A stretch of 19,130 bases of DNA from an uncultured Ruminococcus sp. (GTDB lineage Bacteria > Bacillota > Clostridia > Oscillospirales > Acutalibacteraceae): contig CADCON010000038.1 in the NCBI GenBank assembly GCA_902803035.1, positions 1 to 19,130 on the forward strand, given 5' to 3'. The translations under genes were made by a program, and so were the position numbers. A model generated the notes under the pieces. That model worked only from the letters and a program-made list of their open reading frames with translations, was not told the origin of the DNA and ran no database searches. Within the stretch, counting starts at the first letter, position 1; each line of letters opens with the position of its first letter. Of this stretch, positions 6,303-14,389 are shown in pieces.

Positions 6303-7846
6303 TACTGCACCGCCCTTGCAAATTCCTCCGGCAGACAGTACTGCACCATATGCCCGCAGCCCTCGATGAGCGTGAATTCCTTCGCCGGCGCGGAAACGGC
6401 TTCATAGTAATCCTTCACCGAATCCACCGGACAGATCCAGTCGTCCGAGCCGGAGATAAAATACACCGGAACCTTATACTCCATACTACCCTGCTCCGCG
6501 TCGAATGCCTGCGTGTAATCGAAGAGCGGCTTGTTCAGGGCGAAATAGTCTCCCAAATCGCCCAACTGGACGAGAAACCAACGGAAATCGTCCATTCCGT
6601 AGTAGGGAGAAGCGAGCGCGTCCCATACGGTATGGTCAGCGACCGCCGCCGGATGGTAGGGTGCCACTTCGCTCCGCAGCTTCATCAGATTGACCAATGT
6701 CGGCTCGTTCTGCACCCTCCGAAAAGCGGCTTCCATCGCGGAGGTGTCGTCCCCCGCCGCCTTCGCCCTGTCCAGCGCGTCCTGATAGCTGCGGAAATCG
6801 CTCTTTTGCAGCGACACCACCTGCGCGACGGAGATGTAGGCCGACACCTTCTCCGGATGAGCCAGCACATACCGACTCCCCAGAATCGTGCCATAGGAAT
6901 GCCCCATGATGATGATCTTCTCCTGTCCGAAACGCTCCCGCAGGTAATCCACCAACGAATCCACGTCGGCAAGTGCCTGTTCAAAAGTGGCGGTGGCATT
7001 CCGCGGGTCCTTGGAAAGATTATGGAAATAGGTTCTTCCGCAGCCTCTCTGATCCCAGCAGACAAAGGTGTAGCGGTCGGTCAGCTTGTCGGCAAAGGCA
7101 TAGGTGGCGGTCGAGTCGGGCGAAGAAGGCCCCCCGTGCAGATAGAGAATCACGGGATTGGCAATATCCCTGCCCGTCATCAGCACATACTGCTCCTGTC
7201 CGTTCAGGGGAAGATACAGCTCCTCGTCCACACCGTGTATCAGGTTGGGATAATGCCTGACATAATTCACATTCCGGAGGGCGACGACCGCGAAAATCAC
7301 GCCGAAAACGGCAAAAAGCAGCGCGGCGCCGGCCATTCTGAGGATTCTGCGTATCATGCGTTTTTTCTTCGGCTGACCGCACACTTCATTCCTGTGCGCG
7401 AGATGAATGCCGATGTGCCCTATGCCGAGCATCACGGAGGAAAGCATCATGGGCGCGTTCTGCCCGTAGATTCCCAGCAGGAAGAACGCCACCACCGGCA
7501 GCGTCGCGCCTGCCACCGGTATCTTCAGTATGGAACTGTAGAAATCGCTCATTTCCTTCCCGCTGCGGAAGTAACGCGCCCAGAAGATTTCATACAGCAC
7601 CATCAGGGCAAAGGAAACGCCGAGCCACAGGCTCCACCCATTCAGGCTCCGAAGATTGAAGTCGGCAAAGACCAGCGCAATTCCGCTTACCAGCACCTCC
7701 CCGACCCGTTCAAAGCCGAGAAGCAGCTTGCTTTCGTTGCCGACGAAATTATCATAATCCTTCGGCTGACGCTTTGTCCAGAGGATATTCGGCACGAACA
7801 GCATGACAAGGTAAATCAATCCGACATAAGAAAAGCCTAACCGCAT
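6302..7846 (-). CDS. Membrane domain fused to an alpha/beta hydrolase (S33 peptidase-like)
   Basis: The 514 residues have two parts. Residues 1-195 are membrane-embedded, with hydrophobic stretches at about 5-23, 48-62, 70-90, 108-126, 131-150 and 170-190, separated by short charged loops. Residues about 205-514 are an alpha/beta hydrolase close to prolyl aminopeptidases: oxyanion-hole motif HGGP (237-240), WDQRGCGRT (264-272), nucleophile elbow GHSYG with Ser317, Asp469 in the GSDDWICP motif, and His499 in GCGHM. The triad is complete, so an active hydrolase is expected; substrate unknown. The ATG at 7846 is chosen because AAGGGGG precedes it by 6 nt and it leaves a 29-nt gap to the upstream gene; an in-frame TTG at 7879 lacks a binding site. 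I recall membrane proteins resembling the N-terminal part occurring alone in Clostridia, which would make this a fusion, but cannot verify that here. Confidence 0.85.
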   Translation of the reverse strand: MRLGFSYVGLIYLVMLFVPNILWTKRQPKDYDNFVGNESKLLLGFERVGEVLVSGIALVFADFNLRSLNGWSLWLGVSFALMVLYEIFWARYFRSGKEMSDFYSSILKIPVAGATLPVVAFFLLGIYGQNAPMMLSSVMLGIGHIGIHLAHRNEVCGQPKKKRMIRRILRMAGAALLFAVFGVIFAVVALRNVNYVRHYPNLIHGVDEELYLPLNGQEQYVLMTGRDIANPVILYLHGGPSSPDSTATYAFADKLTDRYTFVCWDQRGCGRTYFHNLSKDPRNATATFEQALADVDSLVDYLRERFGQEKIIIMGHSYGTILGSRYVLAHPEKVSAYISVAQVVSLQKSDFRSYQDALDRAKAAGDDTSAMEAAFRRVQNEPTLVNLMKLRSEVAPYHPAAVADHTVWDALASPYYGMDDFRWFLVQLGDLGDYFALNKPLFDYTQAFDAEQGSMEYKVPVYFISGSDDWICPVDSVKDYYEAVSAPAKEFTLIEGCGHMVQYCLPEEFARAVQ

Positions 7847-7875
7847 TGAGATCCCCCTTTTCCTGAGATTAAAAA

Positions 7876-9513
7876 TCAATCAAATCCAAACGCTGTGAGA
7901 TACACCATTACGATGAAGGAAATAATCCCAAACCACACGGCAAGACAGCCCGGCGGGATAAAGGTCACGCCCAGAACGCCCAGCAGCGTATCACTGTCAA
8001 TCTTGAAGCCGGTTTTTTTGCGGTATTTCTTCTTTGATCCATCGGGATTCAGAAGGTAGATCCAGGGGTGTTCGTAAAGCTCCACGCGGGCAAATTTGAG
8101 AAGGTAGATCGGCACCAACGGCACCGCGATGCAAAACCAGACCGCCGAACCGCCTAATTCGAGCTGCCGGAAATTGAATCCGTTGATGAGCAGCGCGAGG
8201 ATCACCGGCAGAAACAGCACCACAAGCGACAGTCCCACAGTGTGAATGAGTCTCGGCAGCGACGTGAATTTCAGGATCACCGGTCTGACCGTTCCCTCGA
8301 TCTTCTCAAAGAAAACCGGCGGCGTCACCTGCTTCTGTATCGCATGGCTGTCACGAACCAGCCCATTCGCCATTCTTCTCAGAGGATGGCCGGAGGACTG
8401 GAAAATGCGGCGCCCCGAATCCACCCGGAAGGCGTTGTGCACCGTGTCGCTGTAGACGCAGAACACAATGATGACCCACACCAGTGCCAGCAGACCGGTC
8501 AGGTAAAGGCTCTCGCCCGACGTCATTCCGAAGAGTCGGAATGCGCCGAAGGACAGACCCGAAATCAGAAGGGTGGAAAGGATCGCCTTCGCCCACCACG
8601 GAATGAAATAGTAATGCGATTCCTTCTCGGCGCGGACGCTGACCCTGCCGGTCTGTCCGTTGACCGCCGCCATGTTTTCTCCCGCGCAGATGTAATAGAC
8701 CGGCAGCAGCACCGGCATTCTCAGCGCGTCCTGGCAATCGGCGTCGACGTCCACCGCCTTGCTTTCTAGCGTCTTGCGGACGGTCGGCGCGTAATCGGCG
8801 GCCACCTCCGTGTTGACGCGGCGCAGAAGCTCTTTTTCGTCCACGTCGGCGACCTTGATCCGCTGTCCGGCGGTGTAGGCGAAGTCAAACGCCTCCAGCT
8901 CGCTGAGTTCAAACGGCTCCATGCCGTCGAGCAGCATATTGTCCAGCTGCTTTGAGCAGCTCACGAATACGTTGTCCACATAGCCGCTGCAGGTGTAGGG
9001 CTTGCCGCCGTCCATGCGCGCGACCTTGCAGCCCACAGGTCCCCGCACCAGCTCATAGGGCAGGTAAAAGCCCTTCAGCTCGCCGATATGCTCCCGGATG
9101 TGCCGCGCTTCGGCTTTGGAGGCGTTTTTGCCGCACCATTCCTCCAGACAGCTCCGGGCTTCCTCCTCCGTGATGCGGAAGGGAACGATCAGCTCTGGCA
9201 GCTCTTCGGAGGTAATATATTCCTTCCGCACCAGCGTCCGCCCGCAGAAGGCGCAATTGGACATGGCTTCCCCCTCCGGGAAGAGAATCTCCGCGCCGCA
9301 GCCGGTGCAGGTGCCGCGGGAAAGCCGGAATTTTCCCGCGCTCTCCTGTATTTTCCGCTGATGAAGGCTTCTGAAGCCCTGCTTCTGGGCGATAGCGTCC
9401 TTTATGCCCACTCTGCCGCCGCAGAAGCCGCAGCAGTATTCATGCTCCACAATATTATATTTCGCGGGCGCGCCGCAGGAAGGGCAGTGCACGTCGGCAA
9501 AATCCGCTCCCAT
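7876..9513 (-). CDS. Double zinc-ribbon multipass membrane protein, function unknown
   Basis: 545 residues with two N-terminal zinc ribbons (Cys10/13/28/31 and Cys69/72/87/90), a soluble domain of about 105-295, then about five membrane segments (around 306-328, 336-354, 425-445, 455-473, 512-540). The soluble domain begins LPELIVPFRITEEEA (105-119) and ends near VNGQTGRVSVR (284-294). It recalls a widespread family in which zinc ribbons precede a domain ending VNGQTGK and transmembrane helices, often labelled TFIIB-type zinc ribbon or mis-labelled as a PriA-like protein. No catalytic motif is visible. The ATG at 9513 is preferred to the one at 9519 because GAGGTG stands 7 nt before it but only about 1 nt before the other. 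It follows the DUF1810 gene by 41 bp. Confidence 0.8.
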   Translation of the reverse strand: MGADFADVHCPSCGAPAKYNIVEHEYCCGFCGGRVGIKDAIAQKQGFRSLHQRKIQESAGKFRLSRGTCTGCGAEILFPEGEAMSNCAFCGRTLVRKEYITSEELPELIVPFRITEEEARSCLEEWCGKNASKAEARHIREHIGELKGFYLPYELVRGPVGCKVARMDGGKPYTCSGYVDNVFVSCSKQLDNMLLDGMEPFELSELEAFDFAYTAGQRIKVADVDEKELLRRVNTEVAADYAPTVRKTLESKAVDVDADCQDALRMPVLLPVYYICAGENMAAVNGQTGRVSVRAEKESHYYFIPWWAKAILSTLLISGLSFGAFRLFGMTSGESLYLTGLLALVWVIIVFCVYSDTVHNAFRVDSGRRIFQSSGHPLRRMANGLVRDSHAIQKQVTPPVFFEKIEGTVRPVILKFTSLPRLIHTVGLSLVVLFLPVILALLINGFNFRQLELGGSAVWFCIAVPLVPIYLLKFARVELYEHPWIYLLNPDGSKKKYRKKTGFKIDSDTLLGVLGVTFIPPGCLAVWFGIISFIVMVYLTAFGFD

Positions 9514-9554
9514 CGTCATTCACCTCTTTTATTGTTTGCCGTCTGCAAAGGCAT

Positions 9555-9980
9555 TCATATTCCCAGCAGTTTCAATGTCTTCGGGTCACGTTTTCCGTCA
9601 AAATACCTGTCCAGCACCTTCCGGAACACGGATTCCCCGCCCGCCGCGACTGCGAAAAGCGTCATACTTGACCGGAGCTTGATATCGTCCGGCCAGCCGA
9701 ATATTTCGCCCGCGCTGCTGCCGTCAATCTGAAGCAGCGCCTGACAGATTTCTTTGAGATGCCCGCCGAGAACCGGGTCATCCAGATATGCCCTTGCTTC
9801 CTCCAGACCGCGAATGCCATAATAAGCTGACATGGTGCTGTGTCCGAGTCCGGCCATCTGAGGGAAGATATACCACATCCAATGACTTTGCTTGCGCCCG
9901 TTCCGGATTTCCGCCAGCGCGGTCTGGTAATCCCTCTGCTGCGCGTCCTTGAACCGCTGAAGATTGAATTGATTCTCCAC
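9555..9980 (-). CDS. DUF1810 family protein
   Basis: A 141-residue cytoplasmic protein that matches DUF1810 over nearly its whole length: FNLQRFKDAQ (5-14), SHWMWYIFPQMAGLG (32-46), an EARAYL-DPVLGG block, IFGWPDDIKLRSSMTLF, and the C-terminal VLDRYFDGKRDPKTLKLL. Function of the family is unknown to me. It starts at a GTG (9980) with AAGGAGG about 11 nt upstream; this site overlaps the last codons of thiN, 6 bp away, so the two are probably co-transcribed. Confidence 0.9.
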   Translation of the reverse strand: MENQFNLQRFKDAQQRDYQTALAEIRNGRKQSHWMWYIFPQMAGLGHSTMSAYYGIRGLEEARAYLDDPVLGGHLKEICQALLQIDGSSAGEIFGWPDDIKLRSSMTLFAVAAGGESVFRKVLDRYFDGKRDPKTLKLLGI

Positions 9981-9986
9981 GTCCTG

Positions 9987-10610
9987 TCAGTCCTCCTTCC
10001 ACTCGATCACAAGGGCTTTCCCCTCGTGGATGATCATATGGAATTTTTCATAATCGGTCACATGATTGCTCACTCCAAGAGGGAAGGCGCAGTCGAACCG
10101 CTGCCGCTCTGTCGGGTATTCCACCCCGCTCAGGCTGATCACGGCGTATTCGCAACCAAAAGGGAACACGGAGAAATACGCGCTGTCCCGCATGACGGGC
10201 TTGCTCTCATCCCCCGCTCCGCATATCCGCACGACGGTATTCTCGTCGGCCAGCCATCCCTTCGCGCCGTGGCTTCTGAGATATTCCAGCGCGGAGAAAT
10301 TGGCGACTGTGTGATCGAGCCTGCCGCCCAGCCCTCCGAGAATGACGAATTCCGTCAGTCCCCTGTCCAGCCCGTGCCTGACGGCGAGCATGGTGTCAGT
10401 GTCGTCCTTCCGTGAGGGGTAGACCTCGGCGGCGTCCGGCACGTACCCCAGCGAATCGAAATCCCCCAGAATGCAGTCGGGCTTCACGCCCAGCCGTTCC
10501 GCGTAACGCAGCCCCCCGTCGGCGGCTATGATATAATCGCCGGGGGATATGTATGCTTTCATTCGCTCATAATTCCGGATCTTCCCCGCCGAAATGATAA
10601 TGCATTTCAT
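9987..10610 (-). CDS. thiN: Thiamine diphosphokinase
   Basis: Transfers pyrophosphate from ATP to thiamine to give the cofactor thiamine diphosphate. In 207 residues the family motifs are clear: AADGG (29-33), GDFDS (49-53), KDDTD (68-72) and GGRLDH (95-100), the acidic ones binding magnesium-nucleotide. The ATG at 10610 is preferred because AAAGGA is 9 nt upstream; the in-frame ATG at 10616 is only about 3 nt from it and would add two residues. I see no TPP riboswitch before the gene. It lies 3' of rsgA in the conserved Firmicutes order, but rpe, usually between them, is absent. Confidence 0.94.
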   Translation of the reverse strand: MKCIIISAGKIRNYERMKAYISPGDYIIAADGGLRYAERLGVKPDCILGDFDSLGYVPDAAEVYPSRKDDTDTMLAVRHGLDRGLTEFVILGGLGGRLDHTVANFSALEYLRSHGAKGWLADENTVVRICGAGDESKPVMRDSAYFSVFPFGCEYAVISLSGVEYPTERQRFDCAFPLGVSNHVTDYEKFHMIIHEGKALVIEWKED

Positions 10611-10666
10611 CGCCATTAGTCCTTTAATTGTGTATTCGGGCGCATTTGCGCTAAATTACGATTGGC

Positions 10667-11620
10667 TCAGCGACGCGGACGCGGCGCGCCTTTTTCCCAT
10701 TCCCTGATGTCCTTGACCTCGTTGTAAAGGGCGACGTAGCTGTCGTGGCGGGAACGGGATATCTCTCCCCTTTCCACGGCGGCAATCACCTCGCAACCCT
10801 TCTCGCAGGTGTGGGAACAGCCGGTAAAGCGGCAGCGGGGAATGTAGTCGGCAAATTCCCGGAAGGTGTCCGCCAGCTCGTCCTTGTAGACGAATTCAGC
10901 AAATTCCCCGTCGAAGGACGAAAAGCCGGGCGTATCGGCAATTCTTCCCCCGAAATCAAGCGTGAAAAGCTCGGTCTCGCGGGTGGTGTGCCTTCCGCGG
11001 CCGAGCTTTTTGCTGGTTTCGCCCGTTTCGCGGTCAAGACCGGGACAGAGCGCGTTCAGGAGCGTGGACTTTCCCGCGCCCGTATTGCCCGCGAAGGCGG
11101 AAATTCTATCCTTCATCATGCCGCGTATTTCATCGAGGAACGCCCTGCTTTCATCCTCATAATCCGCCCGGATCACGGTGAATCCCGCTTTGTCGTAAAT
11201 CTCCCCGAAGCCGTTTTCCCCGGCGAGGTCGAGCTTGGTAATGACAATGACCGGCTCGATGCTTTTATATTCCGCAAGGGAGATGAAGCGGTCAACGATC
11301 AGGGCGTTGGGCTGCGGATCGCGGAGCGACACCACGATGAAAAGCACGTCAAGATTGGCAAGCGGAGGGCGCAGCAGATAATTGCGCCGCTCCAGAATCC
11401 GATCCACGCTGGCAAGCCCGTCCGGATGGACGGAAATAACGCACCTGTCGCCCGCCAGCGGGGTGATTCTCGCGCGATTGGCTCCGCCTCCGCGAAGCGC
11501 GCCTCTCGCGCGGCATTCGTACATCACGCCGCCGGCTTCGACGTAATAGAAGCCGCCGATGCCCTTGGTGATAATGCCCTCCAACTGGCGGGCGTCTTTT
11601 GATGAATGATTGACTGCCAT
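10667..11620 (-). CDS. rsgA: Ribosome small-subunit-dependent GTPase A
   Basis: Circularly permuted GTPase that checks late 30S subunit maturation. The 317 residues show an OB-fold N-terminus (about 10-80), then GTPase motifs in permuted order: G4 TKLD (128-131), G1 GNTGAGKS (178-185), the switch HTTRE (211-215), and G3 DTPG (229-232). A C-terminal zinc finger follows with Cys263, Cys268, His270 and Cys276. The ATG is 8 bp downstream of the PASTA kinase stop, so the two genes form one unit; the ribosome binding site is weak (GAAGG at a long spacing). The B. subtilis homologue CpgA is a PrkC substrate, which fits the neighbour. Confidence 0.96.
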   Translation of the reverse strand: MAVNHSSKDARQLEGIITKGIGGFYYVEAGGVMYECRARGALRGGGANRARITPLAGDRCVISVHPDGLASVDRILERRNYLLRPPLANLDVLFIVVSLRDPQPNALIVDRFISLAEYKSIEPVIVITKLDLAGENGFGEIYDKAGFTVIRADYEDESRAFLDEIRGMMKDRISAFAGNTGAGKSTLLNALCPGLDRETGETSKKLGRGRHTTRETELFTLDFGGRIADTPGFSSFDGEFAEFVYKDELADTFREFADYIPRCRFTGCSHTCEKGCEVIAAVERGEISRSRHDSYVALYNEVKDIREWEKGAPRPRR

Positions 11621-11628
11621 ACCGCCCG

Positions 11629-13569
11629 TCAGCCTTCCGCTTCCTCGGATGATGTGTCAGACAGCCAGCTGGAGTCATATTCCTTCTCCACCTTGCACTT
11701 GCCGGTCTTGAAGTTGACGCTGTAATCGCGGTACTTCTTGCCGTTAAGCGTGACGGTGACCTTTTGTGTTCCCGCGCCGGTCAGCGTGATGGAATAGGAG
11801 CTTTGAGAAGCAAGGGATACGTTGACCGCCTTGATGGACACGCCCTCGAGGAATACCTCCAGCGTGACATCCTGACTGCTTTCGGGCAGGCCGATCTTCA
11901 GGGTGACGCTGGATTCGGGTGCCTTGCCGTTGCTTACGGCGAACTTGACAACGGTATCCTTGGTCAGCTTGGTTCCGTAGGGCGGTTCCTGAGAGATGAT
12001 GGTGCCTTCCGGCTTATTGCTGTCCACCGGCGTCGCCTCGGCGATGGTAATTCCAAGGGAATCCAGCTCGCTTTTGGCTGACACCAGTGGCATATTGACA
12101 AAATTTCTCATCACCATATCTTCCGTCTTTGGACCGAGGCTGTAGTAGACCTCGATCACTTCGCCGAGCTGCACTTCCTGTCTGGGCTGAGGATTGGTAT
12201 TGCAGACGATGTCCACAGGGGTGGAATCGTCATAAATCGGCATGGGGACATAGGTCAGTCCGAGCTGGGTGAGAAGCTGGGTGTACTGCGTGTAGGTCAT
12301 GTTCTGGTATTCCGGAACAATCAGGCGTTCCGGCCCCTTGCTGACCACCAGCTTGACACGGGAGTCGGGATAGACCATCTTCTTGGGCTTGGGATTCTGC
12401 TCCATGACGATCCCTTCACCGTATTCGCTGCTGAATTTCTCTTCTTTATAGAATTCAAAGTCGTACTTTCTGCTCTCAAGAATCTCATTATAAGACCGCC
12501 CCACAAAATCAGGCAGCTCGACCGGCTCGCCGGTGTTCTTCTTGAAAATGCCGCTGGCGTCAATGAAAATGATCACAAAGACCACCGCCACCAGCACGAA
12601 TGCCGTGGCTATGCCGGTGAGCACCGGAATGACCGGGCTCTTGTAATCGTCATCTGAGGAACCGGATTTCCTGGCGGCGTCAGCGGACTTGCGATAGCGC
12701 GCGCTGTCCTCCACGATATATTTGTAATTGAATTTGACGCCGGGATTTTCCTTGAAGGTTTCGATGTCCTGCAGCATCTCCGCCGCGCTCTGGTAACGCG
12801 CGTTGGGATCCTTCTGCATGGCCTGAATGGTGATTTCCTCCAGCCCCACGGGAATGTTGGGATTGATCTGGCGGGGCATCTTGGGATCCGCCTGCAGCTG
12901 CATGACCGCCACCGATACCGCGCTGCTCGCGTCGAATGGCAGCTTGCCGGTCAGCATTTCATACAGCATGACGCCTACAGAATAAAGATCCGCGCGCGCG
13001 TCGGTCGCCGATCCCCTCGCCTGCTCGGGGGCAATGTAATGCACCGAGCCGATGGCTTTGTCGGTGATGGTGCTGGTCTGGCTGTTGGCTAGACGGGCAA
13101 TGCCGAAATCCGTCACCTTAATGCGGCCGTTGGGCAGCAGCATGATGTTCTGCGGCTTGATGTCGCGGTGAACAATGCCCTTGGCATGGGCGTGCATGAG
13201 GGCGCGCAGAATCTGTGTGGTGAAATGCACCGCTTCCTTGACCTTGACCACGCGCTGCTGTTCGATATAATCCTTGAGGGAGATGCCGTCGATGTACTCC
13301 ATGACGATGTACTGCAGCGACGGGCTGTTGCATACGTCGAATATCTTGACGATATTGGGGTGATTGAGAAGGGCGATGGCGCGGGATTCATTGCGGAATC
13401 TGCGGCAGAATTCCTCATTGTCAAGGTATTCCTCACGCAGAATCTTGACCGCCACGATCGCGCCGGTGTCAAAATCCTTTGCCTTATAGACCACGGCCAT
13501 GCCGCCGTTGCCTACCTCCTCCAGAATTTCATATCTCCCGTCCAGAACCTTGCCGATGAATTTATCCAT
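11629..13569 (-). CDS. prkC: PASTA-domain Ser/Thr protein kinase (PrkC/PknB/Stk1 type)
   Basis: Membrane receptor kinase that senses muropeptides or lipid II and phosphorylates wall, translation and dormancy proteins; PrkC triggers germination in B. subtilis. The 646 residues: kinase domain at about 10-275 with glycine loop GNGGMAVVYKA (20-30), Lys42, HRDIKPQN (134-141), DFG (154-156) and APE (180-182); candidate activation-loop phosphosites T165, T167 and T169; basic juxtamembrane linker; one TM helix at about 312-336; then three extracellular PASTA repeats at about 350-412, 416-480 and 484-548. A further region of about 80 residues (550-630), probably beta-rich, follows with an acidic Ser-rich tail. 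ATG 13569 has AAGGAG about 12 nt upstream. A candidate promoter lies between this gene and the phosphatase. Confidence 0.96.
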   Translation of the reverse strand: MDKFIGKVLDGRYEILEEVGNGGMAVVYKAKDFDTGAIVAVKILREEYLDNEEFCRRFRNESRAIALLNHPNIVKIFDVCNSPSLQYIVMEYIDGISLKDYIEQQRVVKVKEAVHFTTQILRALMHAHAKGIVHRDIKPQNIMLLPNGRIKVTDFGIARLANSQTSTITDKAIGSVHYIAPEQARGSATDARADLYSVGVMLYEMLTGKLPFDASSAVSVAVMQLQADPKMPRQINPNIPVGLEEITIQAMQKDPNARYQSAAEMLQDIETFKENPGVKFNYKYIVEDSARYRKSADAARKSGSSDDDYKSPVIPVLTGIATAFVLVAVVFVIIFIDASGIFKKNTGEPVELPDFVGRSYNEILESRKYDFEFYKEEKFSSEYGEGIVMEQNPKPKKMVYPDSRVKLVVSKGPERLIVPEYQNMTYTQYTQLLTQLGLTYVPMPIYDDSTPVDIVCNTNPQPRQEVQLGEVIEVYYSLGPKTEDMVMRNFVNMPLVSAKSELDSLGITIAEATPVDSNKPEGTIISQEPPYGTKLTKDTVVKFAVSNGKAPESSVTLKIGLPESSQDVTLEVFLEGVSIKAVNVSLASQSSYSITLTGAGTQKVTVTLNGKKYRDYSVNFKTGKCKVEKEYDSSWLSDTSSEEAEG

Positions 13570-13591
13570 ATAAATGAAACACTCCTTATCT

Positions 13592-13614
13592 GCCCGCCGT
13601 TTGCGCGGCCGGGC
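13592..13614 (-). other. GC-rich hairpin in the kinase gene leader
   Basis: GCCCG (13592-13596) pairs with CGGGC (13610-13614), extended inward by CC/GG across a one-base bulge, with the remaining bases as loop. It lies just before the kinase ribosome binding site and downstream of the candidate promoter. No T-run follows, so it is not a terminator. Confidence 0.4.
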
Positions 13615-13630
13615 GTGAATGTGGGATAGT

Positions 13631-13660
13631 ATTATATTGAATATGCCTGGCTCGTGTCAT
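13631..13660 (-). promoter_or_regulatory. prkC: Candidate promoter for the PASTA kinase gene
   Basis: On the minus strand a perfect TATAAT (13631-13636) is 18 bp from ATGACA (13655-13660, five of six bases of TTGACA). It starts right after the phosphatase stop codon and predicts a start near 13625, about 55 nt before the kinase ATG. This would let kinase and rsgA be transcribed without the phosphatase. Confidence 0.55.
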
Positions 13661-14389
13661 TCAGCAGCATATCGTGACCGCCGTCACGTTGTCGCCACCC
13701 CCGTGGGCATTCGCGGTATCGATGAGCCTGTTGACCGCGTCTTCCTTCTTGTATTGGTAGAGAATTCTGAATATGTCTTTGTCCTCCAGATAATTGGACA
13801 GCCCGTCGGTGCAAAGCAGCAGTATATCGCCCTTTTCCACCTGGCATTCGCAATGGTCGATCTCCAGCCGGGGCTTAACGCCCAGTGCCCGCGTGATCAG
13901 ATTCCTTCTGGGATGATAGCGCGCTTCCTGCTCGGTCAGCTCGCCGCGGTCCACCATGACCTGCACCACCGAATGATCCACGGTCTTCTGCCTGAGATCG
14001 CCCTTGGCATAGAGATACACCCTGCTGTCGCCCGCGTGGGCAATATACGCCGTGTCGCCCCGCAAGATCACGACGACGACCGTTGTGCCCATTCCGCGGA
14101 GTGAAATGTCCTCCTGCGCTTCGATATACACCTTGATATTGGCCGCTTCTATCGCCCTGCCTATCATGTCGCGCATTTCGTTCGCGCTCATTCCGGCGGA
14201 ATAATTCGCGGTCAGGCGGACGGCTATTTCTCCGACGGCGGTGCTGCTGGCGACGTTGCCGCCGTTCGCGCCGCCCATACCGTCGCACACCACTGCCCAC
14301 GCGCTGCCGTCCTCAAAGAAGCCGTGCCGTTCCGCGTCCTGATTGGAGTGGCGCACCATGCCTTTGTCAGTCCTGCTGTAAATTTCCAT
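13661..14389 (-). CDS. prpC: PP2C-family Ser/Thr protein phosphatase (Stp/PrpC)
   Basis: Metal-dependent phosphatase that reverses phosphorylation by the neighbouring PASTA kinase. In 242 residues the PP2C metal-binding motifs are present: Asp18 in SNQDA, Asp36-Gly37 in VCDGMGG, HAGDSR, CTDGLSN, and Asp233 in GGGDNVTAV. The ATG has GGAGG 6 nt upstream, and the gene overlaps the end of rlmN by 23 bp, which suggests coupling to the rRNA-modification genes. A 91-bp gap with a candidate promoter separates it from the kinase, whereas in many Firmicutes the two overlap. Confidence 0.95.
   Translation of the reverse strand: MEIYSRTDKGMVRHSNQDAERHGFFEDGSAWAVVCDGMGGANGGNVASSTAVGEIAVRLTANYSAGMSANEMRDMIGRAIEAANIKVYIEAQEDISLRGMGTTVVVVILRGDTAYIAHAGDSRVYLYAKGDLRQKTVDHSVVQVMVDRGELTEQEARYHPRRNLITRALGVKPRLEIDHCECQVEKGDILLLCTDGLSNYLEDKDIFRILYQYKKEDAVNRLIDTANAHGGGDNVTAVTICC

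Noticed and set aside
6350..7840. A 496-codon plus-strand reading frame opposite the hydrolase fusion
   Set aside because: It has low-complexity Arg/His-rich content, no recognisable domain, and lies exactly antisense to a gene with an intact catalytic triad.
10617..10666. TPP riboswitch or terminator between rsgA and thiN
   Set aside because: The gap is only about 50 bp, lacks the conserved TPP core, and the only structure is a 4-bp GCGC/GCGC stem without a T-run.
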